Shown: positions 1 to 10,320 of the stretch, in pieces
Layout: every line of letters starts with the position of its first letter
Position numbering within the stretch: position 1 is the first letter of the stretch
NCBI GenBank assembly: GCA_022478985.1
Contig: JAKSZP010017415.1
Coordinates: forward strand, 1 to 64,000
Length of the DNA: 64,000 nucleotides
Direction of reading: 5' to 3'
DNA from: Massospora cicadina
Lineage: Eukaryota; Entomophthoromycota; Entomophthoromycetes; Entomophthorales; Entomophthoraceae
Notes under the pieces: model-generated
The model's input: only the letters and a program-made list of their open reading frames with translations
Databases searched by the model: none
What the model was told of the DNA's origin: nothing
Translations under genes and position numbers: made by a program

Positions 1-480
1 TTGGAAAGTTGACCAACAAGGAATGTTGGTTAGGGAAAACACAATTAAGCGTCATCAGGGGGAAAACGGAAATTTTCTGCAGTGGACTAAGCACTAACCC
101 ACCAACAGGGCAACGCTCCCATCCAAATTTGTTAAATAAGCCAAAATCAACTTCACTCAAGTTATCAATTGAAGTTGGATTTGACCCAAAACGCTTTGTT
201 TCAAATATGGAATAGGTTATGAAAACCCCGTTTCTCAACAGACAAAACCACACCGTTTTTGTTCTTTATGTAGGACGTTTGTTTTAACGCCTGTGCCTTA
301 GTAAGGGGCTGGACATTAGGCACCTCACTAGTACCAACCTGGGCATATTTGGCTTGTACCCAGCGTTGGTCTACTGTGTGCCTGAGGTCAGGGAGGGCCT
401 GAAGCTTCACCTTCTGGGCCTCAGTCGCCTAGCCTTATCTTTGGGGTTAGTCCCAACAAAGATGTCATCTACACATGACA
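1..480 (-). repeat. G1 3' LTR, partial (cut by window edge)
   Basis: Direct repeat of the LTR at 4799-5800. The minus strand starts with TGTCATG at 480, immediately after a purine tract, which fixes the start of U3. The segment 1-230 matches 5096-5330 and 281-480 matches 5600-5800. The SINE found in the other copy is missing here, so this copy shows the empty site. Confidence 0.85.
201..478 (-). pseudogene. ORF inside the LTR U3, copy 1
   Basis: First of three copies of a sense-strand reading frame that lies inside the LTR, downstream of the polypurine tract and so separate from pol. Recognisable pieces are GTNPKDKA near the start, then KLQALPDLRHTV and RWVQAKYAQVGTSEVPN in a second frame. 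One base is missing around residue 20 compared with copy 2, so this copy is frameshifted. I do not recognise the protein family. See the copies at 5246-5800 and 10020-10320. Confidence 0.5.
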
Positions 481-497
481 TTACCTCCTCCTCCCAA
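481..497 (-). other. Polypurine tract of G1
   Basis: Minus strand reads TTGGGAGGAGGAGGTAA, directly followed by the LTR start TGTCATG. This is the expected plus-strand primer site of an LTR retrotransposon. Confidence 0.75.
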
Positions 498-800
498 CGA
501 GGCACAACCCCCCTCCAGGGGCTTGCGCAAGGGAAAAGTTCTTGTGGGCAGGGGCCAACTTCTCGGTGGCAACAGTCAGTTTGGGTTCTGATCCGGCAGC
601 CTGGGGGAAACGCTTATGGTAAGCATCAATCAGATCTTGAGCATGCACACAGTCACATGCTGGGATCCAACTGTTCTCTGCAGCATCAAAACCTTTCCAA
701 AAACCAGGCTCAAGTCTTCTCTTAATATGACGGGAGGCTACTATTTCATCCACTTCTCACTCTGGCGCCCCATCCACAAGATAGGCCTCAGAAGTCTCTG
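498..800 (-). pseudogene. G1 chromodomain at the C-terminus of pol
   Basis: The minus-strand frame contains EVDEIVASRHIKRR followed by WKGFDAAENSWIPA. This matches the chromodomain pattern of an E-V-x-x-I start, a basic stretch, and W-K-G-F then E-N-S/T-W-x-P. In chromoviruses this domain follows integrase and is thought to guide integration to marked chromatin. The middle strand (usually Y-L-V-K) is eroded. After it comes a tail (ACDCVHAQDLIDAYHKRF) and a Pro/Gly-rich stretch up to the polypurine tract. Confidence 0.8.
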
Positions 801-889
801 GTGGGGGCCCTCGAACAATGTTAATTTGCTCTCATGAAATACAGAGAAAAACCAAAAGAAAAGGGAAAATCCTACTAGTATGGGGGATG

Positions 890-1740
890 GCCCACCTTTC
901 TAACAATGCGGTAAGGGCCAATCCTCTTTGGTCTCAGCTTCTTGCATGGCTGATTGATAGGGATGTTACGAGCATCAAGCATCACAAGATCCCATTCCTT
1001 TTATGTAGGACCCACTCGGCGCTTACCATCAGCGTTCTCCTTGTACACTTGCATTGCCGCCTCCTAACTTGTTGAAACCCCCTGGTGGACCTTCTTGATA
1101 GTCTTGACAAAGTCCAACACCGCTTCAACCTTAGACTTACAGTTGGGCTCCATGTTAAAGACGGGGTTAAAGCCATGGCTGGCGAAAAAAGGGGAACAAC
1201 TGATTGAAGAATACAAAGTGTTATAAATAAATTGGGCCATAGGAAGGTGAGAAACAAATATGAATGATCCGCAGCGGTGTAACACCGCAGAAACTTTTCT
1301 AAGCACTGGTTCACTCGTTAATTCTTCCCATCTGATTGAGGTGATAGGCAGTTAAACAGCCGGGGCGAATCTGAAGAGCCTAACACAACTCTTCCCAAAA
1401 GATGGAGGTAAACTGGGGTCCCCAGTCACTGATAATTTCATGGGGAACCCCATGGAGCGCAAACAAATGAGTGATGAAGAGCTTAGCCCTCTCAGCCGCA
1501 GTTATTGTAATTATGCAAGGAATAAAGTGGGCGAACTTTGTAAACTGGTCCACCACCACCATGATGGCATAGTAACCATCAGAGTCAGGGAATTCCACAA
1601 TAAAAACCACCAATAGGGAAGTTCAGGGCCCTTCAGCCTTCTGGACTGGTACCAACAACCCCGCTGAAGGTTGACGATTTGGCTTCATTTGGTTGCAGAT
1701 CAAGCACTCTTTACAATAATGTCCCACCTAAGCAGGCAAG
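890..1740 (-). pseudogene. G1 integrase, broken
   Basis: The catalytic core appears at 1613-1380 on the minus strand: VVVDQFTKFAHFIPC carries the first Asp, and ISDWGPQFTSIFWEELC carries the second Asp (usually S-D-R-G-P-Q-F). A degraded A-Y-H-x-x-x-x-G-R-x-N-E at about 1350 corresponds to the third acidic residue region. The C-terminal part follows at 1306-900: FIYNTLYSSI, FFASHGFNPVF, LDFVKTIKKVHQG and, in another frame, a G-P-Y/F-like segment with KLRPKRIGPYRI. Frameshifts separate these blocks. Confidence 0.8.
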
Positions 1741-1957
1741 CCCTTTTAATTGTAGCGTGCGTTGTACTAACTCCAAGGTCTTTGCTTTCTCAGGATGTGT
1801 AATGGTGAGTCTATGATGATGGTCCCAGATTTTCTAGGCGCAGTGGTCCAGCAGGAACCCATAGTTGCCCCTGAAACCACACTATCTCATTTTTCACGTG
1901 ATAACCCAGGATAGGTCCTCTTGATTCAAAGCGCTTTTAGCGAGTACCATAGTATAT

Positions 1958-2420
1958 TCAGCTGATAGTGGCTGAGAAAGGACTTCCTTTCTGAACATAT
2001 TGTATTCCCCCGCATTCTCCAGAGATGCAAGCTCTGGCCCGTTGGCCAGGGGAGAGGGAAGTTGGGACACAATCTCTTGGTGGAATCATCAACTGTGTAT
2101 TATGAACTTCTACCTCCTTGAGATCAGGAGCCAAAGCAGGGTTGTGGCTCAAAGCATGCGTTAAACCATTATCCTTGCCCTTGGTAAACTCATAATAGAA
2201 TGCTAATTGGGCAAGGGTCTCATGCCAACGGGTCTGCCATGGGGTTAGGTCATGAGGAGAGTGGTAGTACAGAAAGGCACGGTAGTCTATATGTACCCAG
2301 AAAGGTTGGGAGGAGCCATGTAAGTGGTGATGACAATAAGTCAGCGCTTTCACCACTGTTAGTAACTATTTGTCATAAATGGCATAACTCAACTCAGACA
2401 AAGAAACTTTCCTAGAAAAA
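1958..2420 (-). pseudogene. G1 RNase H, broken
   Basis: The minus-strand frame has FWVHIDYRAFLYYHSPHDLTPWQTRWHETLAQLAFYYEF followed by GKDNGLTHALSHNPAL (shown here as fragments). This corresponds to the RNase H stretch with T-D-H-x-x-L, Q-x-R-W and N-x-x-A-D-A-L-S-R of Ty3 elements. The final A-D-A-L is changed to T-H-A-L. It lies between reverse transcriptase and integrase as expected. Confidence 0.75.
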
Positions 2421-2594
2421 TATCCCATCGGATGCTCTCTCATCTTCACCTACTTGTAACAAAGCAGCCGCTATGGCAAAGTTGGAGACATCAGTAGACA
2501 CTATGAACTCCTTGGAAGGGTCGACATGGCGAAGGACAGACGTGGACAACAGGGTGCACTTCACTGCTTGGAAAGCTTCTTCCAAAATGGGGGA

Positions 2595-3400
2595 TCACTG
2601 AAGCACCTTGGCACCGCTGGCCCTATATAAGGGTGCCGCCACCTCAGAGAGATTGGAAGTGAACTTCTTGAGGAACGTACACGTCCCCAAAAAGCTCCTC
2701 AATTCCTTGACTGAAGTGGGGGTGGGCCACTCATGAATAGCCTGCTCCTTGTCTGGAGTTATCATGTGTCCTTGGTCAAACAAGACGTTGCCCTGAAAAG
2801 TGACCGGGGACTAGAAAAATTCACACTTGCTAATCTTAAGCGTAAGTCTGGCTGCCTTTAACCTCTCCACCACTTGCTGAAGGTGTATTGTATGGGACTC
2901 ATGATCTGGGGAAAACTCTAGGTTATCATCCATGTAGGCAACTGCGCATACCCCAAACAAGACCCTACCTCTGCATCAATGCAGCGTTGAAAGATAGAAT
3001 GGGCATTCTAATGTCCAAAGGGAATGACCTGAAACTGGATATCTTTTTTCTGGTATGGAATGCAGTTAATTACTCTTGCACTTTTTTAAACCGAATTTGA
3101 TTGAACGCATTGAGGCAATACAGCTTGGAGAAGACCTTCGCCTTCTCCACATAGCGTGCAATCTGAGAATCTAAAGGAATGGGATGTAGATCCAGTAAAG
3201 TGACATAGTTGAGGTTCCTATAGTCTATGCATGGGCGTAGAGTACCATCAGCCCTCTCAACAAAGAGAAGTGGGGAGCATACAGGGGAGGTACGCTGAAA
3301 AATCGCGCCTTTGGCTAATTGCTCCTTCAACCACACATCTAACGCCTCTTCCTCCTGGATGGTCAATGGGTAAATGGGAGAAGAGTTTGCACCAGATCCA
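2595..3400 (-). pseudogene. G1 reverse transcriptase, broken
   Basis: The N-terminal half is at 3366-3070 on the minus strand: EEEALDVWLKEQLAKGAI, then SPLLFVERADGTLRPCIDYR (the usual K-K-D-G-x-L-R-x-C-V-D-Y-R region). The connection region is at 2783-2595: ITPDKEQAIHEWPTP, then ELRSFLGTCTFLKKF and APLYRASG, typical of the junction to RNase H. The palm Y-x-D-D region between them (about 2800-3000) is too eroded to point at with certainty. Confidence 0.85.
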
Positions 3401-3465
3401 CAGTGAGCTTGAACTCACAATCAAACTCAGAGTGATCAGGTAGTGCATTAGCAGATGCGGCATCA

Positions 3466-4151
3466 AAAGAGGATTCTAAACCCTCCAAACAAGAGGGTAG
3501 TAGAACCTCCACGGTGGGCTTCACATAGAAGCAAGGCTAAGAGTGTGAAGATGGGGCCAGTGGGGCAATTCACCCTGGGCGTTTTCCTCTGACAAAAAAC
3601 TCATATGTGACCATTCTTCAAAGTTAAGGATAGGGTATTCTCTTTCAAGTTGGTTCTAAAGTCAAACTTCCGCCACCACTCCACACCCAAAATGATAGGG
3701 TACAAGAGGTTTTTGATAGCTTGGAAGTGATTGGACAAGTGGTACTTGCCAACCTGATAGTCCACTGACCCAATAATCTTCAGACTGAAATACCTTGGAA
3801 CGCACCTCCCCTAACCATACTACTTGGCATGTAACTCAGCCCAATGTAGTTAGCTAGGCTCTGGTCCATAAAGTTTTCCATGGCGCCAGTATCCACCAGA
3901 ATAGTGTTGCTGAATTTTCCTAAAGGGGAGGAAAGGGTATCAGTCAGTAGAAAATACTTGGAATGGTCTTTATTTAAAGCCAAAAATGCCAGTAAAGCAC
4001 CACAAAACTCTTCATCTGGAGTTAACATGTCACCCTGGTACGATTTTGAATTAAAGAATGGAGAGGGATACTTGGCCACTCTTACTACTGAGGCTACATA
4101 TCCCACCATATCTTCAGCAGGGGCATAAACATTTTCATATTGTAAATGCAT
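3466..4151 (-). pseudogene. G1 retropepsin-type protease, broken
   Basis: The minus-strand frame has ILVDTGAMENFMDQSLANY, which contains the aspartic protease motif D-T-G-A intact. Further along, in another frame, AIKNLLYPIILGVEWWRKF corresponds to the second conserved stretch. The same stretch occurs in G6 (AIKNLPYPIILGMEWWHKY), placing G1 and G6 in one lineage. The segment before the motif has no clear domain. Confidence 0.8.
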
Positions 4152-4798
4152 TTCCTTTTCGATTTACTGAGTGCTGCAAATCATGGAAGAGGTCAAAAAC
4201 GGATTTTCTGGGTTAATTTGGTACACAGAATATAGGTTCCTTATCTGGGCCCTGAGTGAGAAAATATGGTTCAGAGGTATACATAGTGTTAGCATTATAA
4301 AACGCGTTTTTAGATGCAAATGACGCTATTCCTATAGTAGCAACGGAATGCCCAATGTTATTCAAGGCCAACACCCTGCAGGGCCATCTGTGCCAAATTT
4401 GCCGGCATCATCTGAACGTGCTGTCAAAGTAAAACCCATTTATCAAAATTGAAATTGTAATTTTGGTGGAAAGTCAGGGAATCATGACTTTTGGACCTCA
4501 AAGCATACATATCCACCAGGTACGAGCACAAAGGGTGGGTACTTTCCAGTTGGAGGTAACCATAATAAAGCCATGTTGTTCCAACCTTCAGGAAAAAGAG
4601 TAAACAGCAGTGCGGCTGACCACAGCCAAGACCCACAGCCAGTGCCCACTGTTTACACTTTGGTAAAGTCCCACATGGAAAAGGATCATGCACATAAATT
4701 TAAGATGCTGGTCAACTAATGTAAGGAGAGTGTCTATAACTCTCCTGTTCCCAAAGTGGTAGCGCTTGGTACATAGGCCAACGCCAGGGAACTAGCTG
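4152..4798 (-). pseudogene. G1 leader and gag remnant, eroded
   Basis: By position this should hold the primer binding site, leader and gag. Only short frames survive, such as one at 4693-4424 without recognisable motifs. No zinc knuckle could be found. The call rests on location alone. Confidence 0.35.
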
Positions 4799-5245
4799 TT
4801 GTTACAAAAGGTACTAGAGCCCAGCAGAGGGTGCTGGATCAATAATAACTTATGTATAGAGGTGCGATTGTATTAATAAAAACCCAAACAAAAAAAAACA
4901 CGGTGCACTATGGAAGAAGGAGTAAGAATCCCAGGTTGGAGGGAACCTGAGAGACCCAATGGTGCACAAGGGATAGCCTAATCATATACAAAATGGAATA
5001 GTTAACATAGCATAAGACCTCATTGAAGAGGTCTGCGCACAGGATTATCCTGGACAACATAAATAAATAATGGAAAAATGAGGAAAAGTTTATTATGTGA
5101 AGTTGGCCAACAAGGAATGTTGGTTGCGAAAATCAAATATAAACAGAGGCGAGGTAATTTGGGGTCTGCCAAAGTGGTCCTAAGCACCAATTCACCAATA
5201 GTCAAACGCTTCCATCCCAATTGGTAGAATACACAAAAACTGACT

Positions 5246-5800
5246 TCACTTGAGTAATTGATTGAAGTTGTACTCTTCCTGAACGCGTAATTTCATAATT
5301 GAATAGGTTTTAAAACCCTGTTCCTCCAGCAACTTTTTTTTTGAAAAGAACTATCAGTAGCAGGAACCACCCTGCATGACAACCACCCAAATCTTCCTTT
5401 TTAACTCCATATCATCAATTAATTAATTAATGATAAGAGGAGAAGGACGAATTTAAGTTCATCCTAGCCAGAACAGGTTTTGAACCTGTCACAGCATTTT
5501 TACCCCACCTTAGCTTGTGGTTACAGGTGTGCACAACTACACCTGGTTGTTCCTCCAGCAACTGAATCAAACCATCTGCGTTAATTAGATATCTCATCCA
5601 TTTTAACGCCTGGGCTGATGCAAGCGGCTGGGCGTTAGGCACCTCACTAGTACCAACCTGAGCATATTTGGCTTGTACCCAGCGTTGGCATACTGTGTGC
5701 CTGAGGTCAGGGAGGGCCTGAAGTTTCACCTTCTGGGCCTCCTGTCTCCCAGCCTTATCCTTGTGGTTGGTACCCACTATCATGTCATTTAACCATGACA
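5246..5800 (-). pseudogene. ORF inside the LTR U3, copy 2, split by a SINE
   Basis: If the SINE and one target-site copy (229 bp) are ignored, this frame is open for about 100 codons from the LTR start to a stop at 5248. Recognisable segments are WLNDMIVGTNHKDKAG, QEAQKVKLQALPDLRHTV, RWVQAKYAQVGTSEVPNAQP and YLINADGLIQLLEEQGF. A possible start is the ATG at 5783. Copy 3 at 10020 has diverged strongly in DNA but keeps the pattern GTNxKDKxG...PDLxH...ALK...INADG...LL. This suggests past protein-level selection. The family and function are unknown to me. Confidence 0.55.
5334..5548 (-). mobile_element. SINE-2: tRNA-derived SINE with poly(A) tail
   Basis: A 215-bp insert flanked by a perfect 14-bp target-site duplication, gttcctccagcaac, at 5320-5333 and 5549-5562. 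On the minus strand it ends in nine A residues (5342-5334). It contains a tRNA-like T arm, ACAGG-TTCAAAA-CCTGT (5489-5473), whose loop gives a B box GGTTCAAAACC. An A-box-like stretch (TAGTTGTGCACACC) lies about 45 bases upstream. The 3' part does not resemble the LINE tails in this window, so its mobilising LINE is probably a different, poly(A)-tailed one. Confidence 0.8.
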
Positions 5801-5809
5801 AATGCACTT

Positions 5810-6540
5810 ACTGTAATGGTATCAGACACAGTGCCAAGACCTACTGGAGACAAATTTCTAAGGAGGCTGGAAAAGGGCCATCAGCATGATGGACAAGGCA
5901 CTTCATGCTGATATCCCTACTCAGCCTCAAGAATCTTCCATATCCTTGAACAAAGCTAGAGCTTTCGCACCTGGAGAAGAAGATTTGGTATTTAATGATA
6001 ATAAAAAATTGGTAGTACTTACTTTTCTTCTGATGACACTCTCATGTTCCTCATGCTGCCACCCCAATTCAGAGTCTGGTTACCCAAGTTGCAGTTCAGG
6101 TTTATAAGAATCCAGTTATTGCCATAGTTGACAATCTCCTCCATGAACGTCATATCATCCAAGTTAATGAAGCACATCAAGTTTTCTCAGGATTTTCCAC
6201 ACTATATGGAGTATGGCACAGCTGGCCCACAATTCACCAATCTATAGAGGCTTATTCCTCTCTACTTTTATAGTTTTAAAAGCTTGCTGTAAACACCCCT
6301 GCCATCACGCTAGATAACCCTAGCTATGACCTGCTTGTTGGGATTCAGTTCCTTCGAGACTATCTAGCAGTACTCAATTATAATTCTGGCTTTCTGTCCC
6401 TACAAGAGCATCAGGTCCCTCCGATCTTTGAGACCTCTCATGATTCTAAAACAGAAAGTCAAAGCTCAAGCCTGTTTACTGGAGAGTGAAGGTCAAATCA
6501 ATCAGCTCAAGTATCACATTAGGGGCTCTTGAGTCTGACT
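5810..6540 (+). pseudogene. G2 end of gag and protease region, broken
   Basis: Aligns with G5 59041-59740. It begins at the remains of a CCHC zinc knuckle (the analogous G5 segment reads HIAKTCW) and continues with a Ser/Asp-rich frame (5886-6107) that is also present in G5 (59105-59320). The protease active site is not recognisable here. A segment N-P-S-Y-D-L-L-V-G-I-Q-F-L-like (around 6320-6360) fits the D-x-L-x-G end of retropepsins. Confidence 0.55.
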
Positions 6541-6554
6541 GTCCCCTCCTACTG

Positions 6555-6975
6555 TCAGTGTACAAGAGGGCATGCCAATCTACTTGCCTAGGGCGACTAC
6601 CATACCTCCCAAGCCCCAATTCATTGCCAACACCTGGGTCCATGTTAACATCCCCTTGGGATACCTATTGGAAATTTAAGGCCTAAAACCCATCCTCAAA
6701 AGGAGTGATAACCTGACCAGGGATCCTAGATCCATATTATGATGATTTATATCAGTGTTTTTGGCCAACCTTACTGACAAGCCCAAAATAGTAGATCCAA
6801 ACAGTCCTGCCACCTATGTACGCCTTCTACCAGTGGAGGCTATTGATTATATCCAAAGCTTTGGATATTTGGGAGATTTTAGCTTGGAGACACCTCCATT
6901 GGTCAGCCTGGTCAATATCAACATCAGCAAAGACCTCTTAAATGACCAACAACGTAAGGTTCAGGAGTTTTTAAA
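6555..6975 (+). pseudogene. G2 dUTPase-like block
   Basis: The plus strand reads MPIYLPRATTIPPKPQ, then NTWVHVNIPLGYLLE, then after a frameshift GILDPYYD and a downstream PVEAIDYIQ segment. In trimeric dUTPases the corresponding pattern is I-x-P-x-x, V-x-T-x-V-x-V-x-I-P-x-G and G-x-I-D-x-x-Y-x-G-x-I-x-V. The block sits between protease and reverse transcriptase and is repeated in G5, G3 and G4. Enzymatic activity cannot be inferred from such a decayed copy. Confidence 0.55.
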
Positions 6976-7089
6976 TTAGTATTTGGACCTATTTTTGTCC
7001 TCAACCTAAAACTTTGGAAGAATGAAGGGAGTCCTACATCATGTGAGAAATGAGGACACTCACCCCTTATGGTCTAACCTTACTGAAAA

Positions 7090-7790
7090 AGAAAGGTTAA
7101 AGAGACACAGGTGACAGTGGAACTTAAACTACTACTCGACGCTGGACTCCTGGTACCATAATGCAGCCTTTGGGCCTCTCCTCTACTGCTGATTCAGAAG
7201 AAGGATGGTAGCCACTGGGCGGTGTTAGACCAACGGTAACTCAACTCCATTACCAAAAAGGACAGTTATCCTCTGCCCCAAATTGGCAATTCCCTCTGTA
7301 TGTTTACTGGATCTCAGTCCTTACTGCCATGGACCTTGCCAGCGGATATTGGTAAGTTGAGCTAGCCCCTGAAGATCTAGCTAAGTGCACTCTCATAGCC
7401 AACGAAGGACTATTTGAGCCCATATGGATACCCAGGGCCTTTGTAACGCCCTGGCCACTTTCCAAAGTGCCATGGATGGAATCCATGGGGACTTAAAGCT
7501 TTCATGCGTCCTTGTCCAACTAGATGACATTACTATCTTCTCATAAACCCTTAATGGACACATCAAGAATCTCAGGAAGTATTCAATCAGATCCGTAAGG
7601 CTTCTATAAAGCATAAAATCTAAAGTGCTCTTTCTTCCAGTCAGAACTGGAGTTTCTGGGACACAAAGCTTCAAAGTATGGAATCCAGCTTATACCAGAC
7701 AAAGTTGACGCCATAGAAAGGATGTCACACCCACAAAGCTTAAGAGATATTCAGGTGTTCCTAGGAATGGTGGGCTACCATCAGTTTATC
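7090..7790 (+). pseudogene. G2 reverse transcriptase, broken
   Basis: Segments recognisable across frames include LLDAGL, LLIQKKDGSHW, AVLDQR, ITKKDSYPLPQI, AMDLASGYW, a C-N-A-L-A-T-F-Q segment, and LDDITIFS preceded by V-Q (usually Y-L-D-D). The connection region S-L-R-D-I-Q-V-F-L-G-M-V-G-Y follows near 7740-7790. Collinear with G5 60230-61060. Confidence 0.8.
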
Positions 7791-8345
7791 CCCCGGTTTG
7801 CTAACCTAGCCGAGCCACTATCTCCCTCCAACAGAAGAAAAAGTGCTGTTTGAATGGTGGCCTAAACAAGAACAGGCTATTAATGCCTTGAGATTTGCTC
7901 TATGTACTAAAGACATTTTAGTTAACCTGCAGTTTGACAACCCTTCTTGTTGTTTATAAACAATGTCGCTGTTGGGGCTATCCTAGCCCAGCACAACAAA
8001 AATAAGGTCAACTATACAAAGGCCTATATTAGTAAAACACTGTTTAAAGTCAAATGGAACTATGTGTTACCTAGAGGGAGTGCCTGGCTGACTTTCTAGC
8101 CATCAGACATTTTTGGTTTATCTCTATAGTACCTACTTTACCATTCTCACTGACCACTCTTTGCTCCAGTGGCCCTAGCAAATGAAGGACCCAGATGGCC
8201 GTTTAGCAATATGGACCTTACAACTGCAGAACTATGATTTAACCATTGTCCATAGTGAAGGCGCAATTCACCAAAATGCTGATGGCCTCTCCAGGATTCC
8301 AGTTCTAGAAGCTTTGGCCCTCAAGGAGGATCGGCTGTACAATCT
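7791..8345 (+). pseudogene. G2 RNase H, broken
   Basis: Recognisable blocks are AVGAILAQHN at about 7965-8000, a K-R-E-C-L-A-like segment at 8070, TDHSLLQW at 8150, and LQNYDLTIVHSEGAIHQNAD followed by GLSRIPV near 8220-8305. The copy shows what the G5 RNase H would have looked like beyond the point where G6 interrupts it. Confidence 0.75.
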
Positions 8346-8389
8346 GATAAGTTGATCAGAGCAATTAGAGTTTAAAACTCATTAGGTCC

Positions 8390-9542
8390 AAGCTGAGCTC
8401 CAAAGGATAGCCTAAGACACTCATATTAAGGATGGGTTGCTCTAAAAGAGGATCAATAAGGAATTGCTCCCTTATGTCCGCCCTTCTTTCTGAACAGATG
8501 TTATTCTAGGGGCCATTTGACTGTGGGACATGGGGTGGTTAGAAGAATCACAAATAGCTGAAGTCACGATGTTACTGGGGCTAAATGGTAGAGACCATCC
8601 AAGAGGTCTTGGAAGCATATATGACTTTCCAATTTCAAGACCTATTATTCCTCAATTCTAACACTTGGTTATTGCTTGACAAGGCCCTTCAATTTTGTTG
8701 GCATCAAATAGGGCCCTCTTCCCACTGGGTTGCATGGCTATAAGTGTATTCTCCCAGATGTGGGCCTTATAACCAAGTAGTTTAAAGCGATTTTGATCCC
8801 AGCCGCCACTGCTAAAGCCACAGCCCTCTTTCTTGTTTAATCTGTTTTTACCCAGCATGGGTGCCCCCAAACCTTAATTTCAGACAATGGGTTGAACTTT
8901 ACCTCACAGGTAGTACAAGAACTTACCTCGCTATTCATCATTAACCAGAGTTTCGACGCCCCTTATCACACATCAACGAATGGAGTGATAGAACTTGATA
9001 ATGGAACTTTTATCTCAATTTAATCTAAGATAGCCGCCGAAGATCATGCTCACTGGAACTACTAACTACCCAGTAGTTTGCTTGCTATAGGATAAGCTAC
9101 CATCAAGTCATCAAGATGTCCCCATTTGAATCCTTATATAAGCGTGCTCCTCAGCTACCAAGTAGCGTTCAACCATTGCTTAAGACCTCCACACATGAGA
9201 ACTCTGAGTTATTTATAAGGGCTTTAGCCAATGAAATTGTCCAGCTTCAAGCACTAGCCACATAAGGCATTGTCACCACTACAGGAAGAGAGACATCCTG
9301 GTTTAATCTCGGCTGACCCTCCTTACCAAAATTTCAAATTTGGTTAACTTGTTCTTTTTTACCACCATTGACTTGGAGGTTGACAGAATAAGCTCAACAT
9401 TATTTGGTTCAGACCTTATAAGGTTATTCATAAGGTGAAGTCAAAGTACTCCATTGCCAACGTCACCTGGGGGACTGAGGTTAATAGGGCGCATATCTTG
9501 TTCCTATGGCCCTATACCCCTCCAACAGAATCTTGAGGGAGC
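8390..9542 (+). pseudogene. G2 integrase and C-terminal region, broken
   Basis: Heavily eroded. A segment equivalent to T-L-I-S-D-N-G-x-N-F-T-S-Q-V is at about 8870-8910 and one equivalent to Y-H-T-S-T-N-G-V-I-E-x-x-N-G-T at 8960-9010, giving the second Asp and the Glu of the D,D-35-E triad. The C-terminal beta-barrel region ends with FLWPYTPPT near 9500-9530, as in G3 (FLWPYSPLN). No chromodomain follows. Confidence 0.65.
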
Positions 9543-10019
9543 GTTTTTGGGATTTGGTATGAAAAACAAATCAAAATCCCTACTTCTAAATTGAGCCTCA
9601 GTGAATTGACTCTTAAGCCTATTTAAACGGAGCCTTAACTCAATGGCACTGAACCTAAATTCAATCAAGACTCTGCACGCGTTTATGAACTAATGGAGAT
9701 GACTTTAGAAAATTTGTCCCCGCTTCCTGAATTTCAAGAGGCGTGGCCTCCTCCGCTCAAGTCACAGGGGCAATGGATTACAATAAGGATGCTACCCAGG
9801 AAGTTAATCCAGAAGGCCATTATAGACCCTGAGTAGATGGGGCCACGAAGATCTTTAAAGCACCATGTCCCTATGCACTCTATAAATATTAATACATTTT
9901 AATTTAATAAAACGGTCTGTATTCAGTACATACTTATATTTTTTTGACCTCTTCACAAATTTTCGGCTTCAAGCTCACCTTTAAACCTTGGTGACAGTCT
10001 AGAGATTTGTAACGCCAAA
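9543..10019 (+). repeat. G2 3' LTR
   Basis: Matches the G5 5' LTR at 56683-57093, including a CTATAAATATT TATA-like box (about 9880) and an end of TGTAACGCCAA. It follows a short purine stretch (ttgagggagcg). Length is close to that of the G5 LTR. Confidence 0.75.
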
Positions 10020-10320
10020 AATGGCTTAATGACATGATTGAGGGCACAAATTATAAGGACAAGGATGGACCTCAGGAGGCCATAAAGGTCATTTTGCAAG
10101 GCATTCCCGACTTAAAACATAACCTAGAGAAATGCTAGGTACAGGTTAGATATGACCAGGTTGGTCCTGGGAATGTGCGTAATGCTTGTCCTGGCGTTAC
10201 AACCAGGGCGTTAAAACACATCAGCTTCATTATTAACGCTGACGGTTTTACTTGGTTACTTAAAGACCAGGGATTCAAAACCCGTTGCTTTACAAAATTG
10301 ATCAAATTGGGATGAGCCAA
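10020..10320 (+). pseudogene. ORF inside an LTR, copy 3
   Basis: The plus-strand frame aligns with the U3 ORF of G1: WLNDMIEGTNYKDKDG, then QEAIKVILQGIPDLKH, a single stop codon near residue 39, then VRYDQVGPGNVRNACP and INADGFTWLLKDQGF. The frame is otherwise open for about 100 codons. DNA identity to copies 1 and 2 is clearly lower than protein similarity. It directly follows the G2 LTR end and is probably the start of an old G1-type LTR fragment. Confidence 0.5.

Larger units (their letters stand above)
1..5800 (-). mobile_element. G1: Ty3/Gypsy chromodomain retrotransposon, decayed
   Basis: Reading on the minus strand from right to left the parts come in the order LTR, leader/gag remnant, protease, reverse transcriptase, RNase H, integrase, chromodomain, polypurine tract, LTR. 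That is the normal Ty3/Gypsy chromovirus order. The two LTRs are diverged direct repeats about 5 kb apart. The coding part is broken by many stops and frameshifts. The left LTR runs off the window. No dUTPase-like block is seen between protease and reverse transcriptase, unlike G2-G5. A SINE has landed in the 5' LTR. Confidence 0.9.
4799..5800 (-). repeat. G1 5' LTR, carrying a SINE
   Basis: Starts on the minus strand with TGTCATGG at 5800 and probably ends with TTGTAACA near 4799, giving the usual TG...CA ends. Segments 5096-5330 and 5600-5800 repeat the LTR at 1-480. The extra 229 bp in between are the SINE and one copy of its target-site duplication. The part 4799-5095 cannot be checked against the other LTR because that one leaves the window. 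Confidence 0.75.
5807..10019 (+). mobile_element. G2: Ty3/Gypsy element of the dUTPase lineage, 5'-truncated
   Basis: Plus-strand remains in the order gag end, protease linker, dUTPase-like block, reverse transcriptase, RNase H, integrase, 3' LTR. No 5' LTR is seen. The element begins abruptly next to the outer edge of the G1 5' LTR. It is collinear with G5 (59041-61317) at the DNA level, for example from 5830 onward against 59050 onward. Many stops and frameshifts. Confidence 0.85.

Noticed and set aside
5400..5440. An att-like tandem repeat (attaattaattaatga)
   Set aside because: Simple sequence inside SINE-2; no integrase or phage context.
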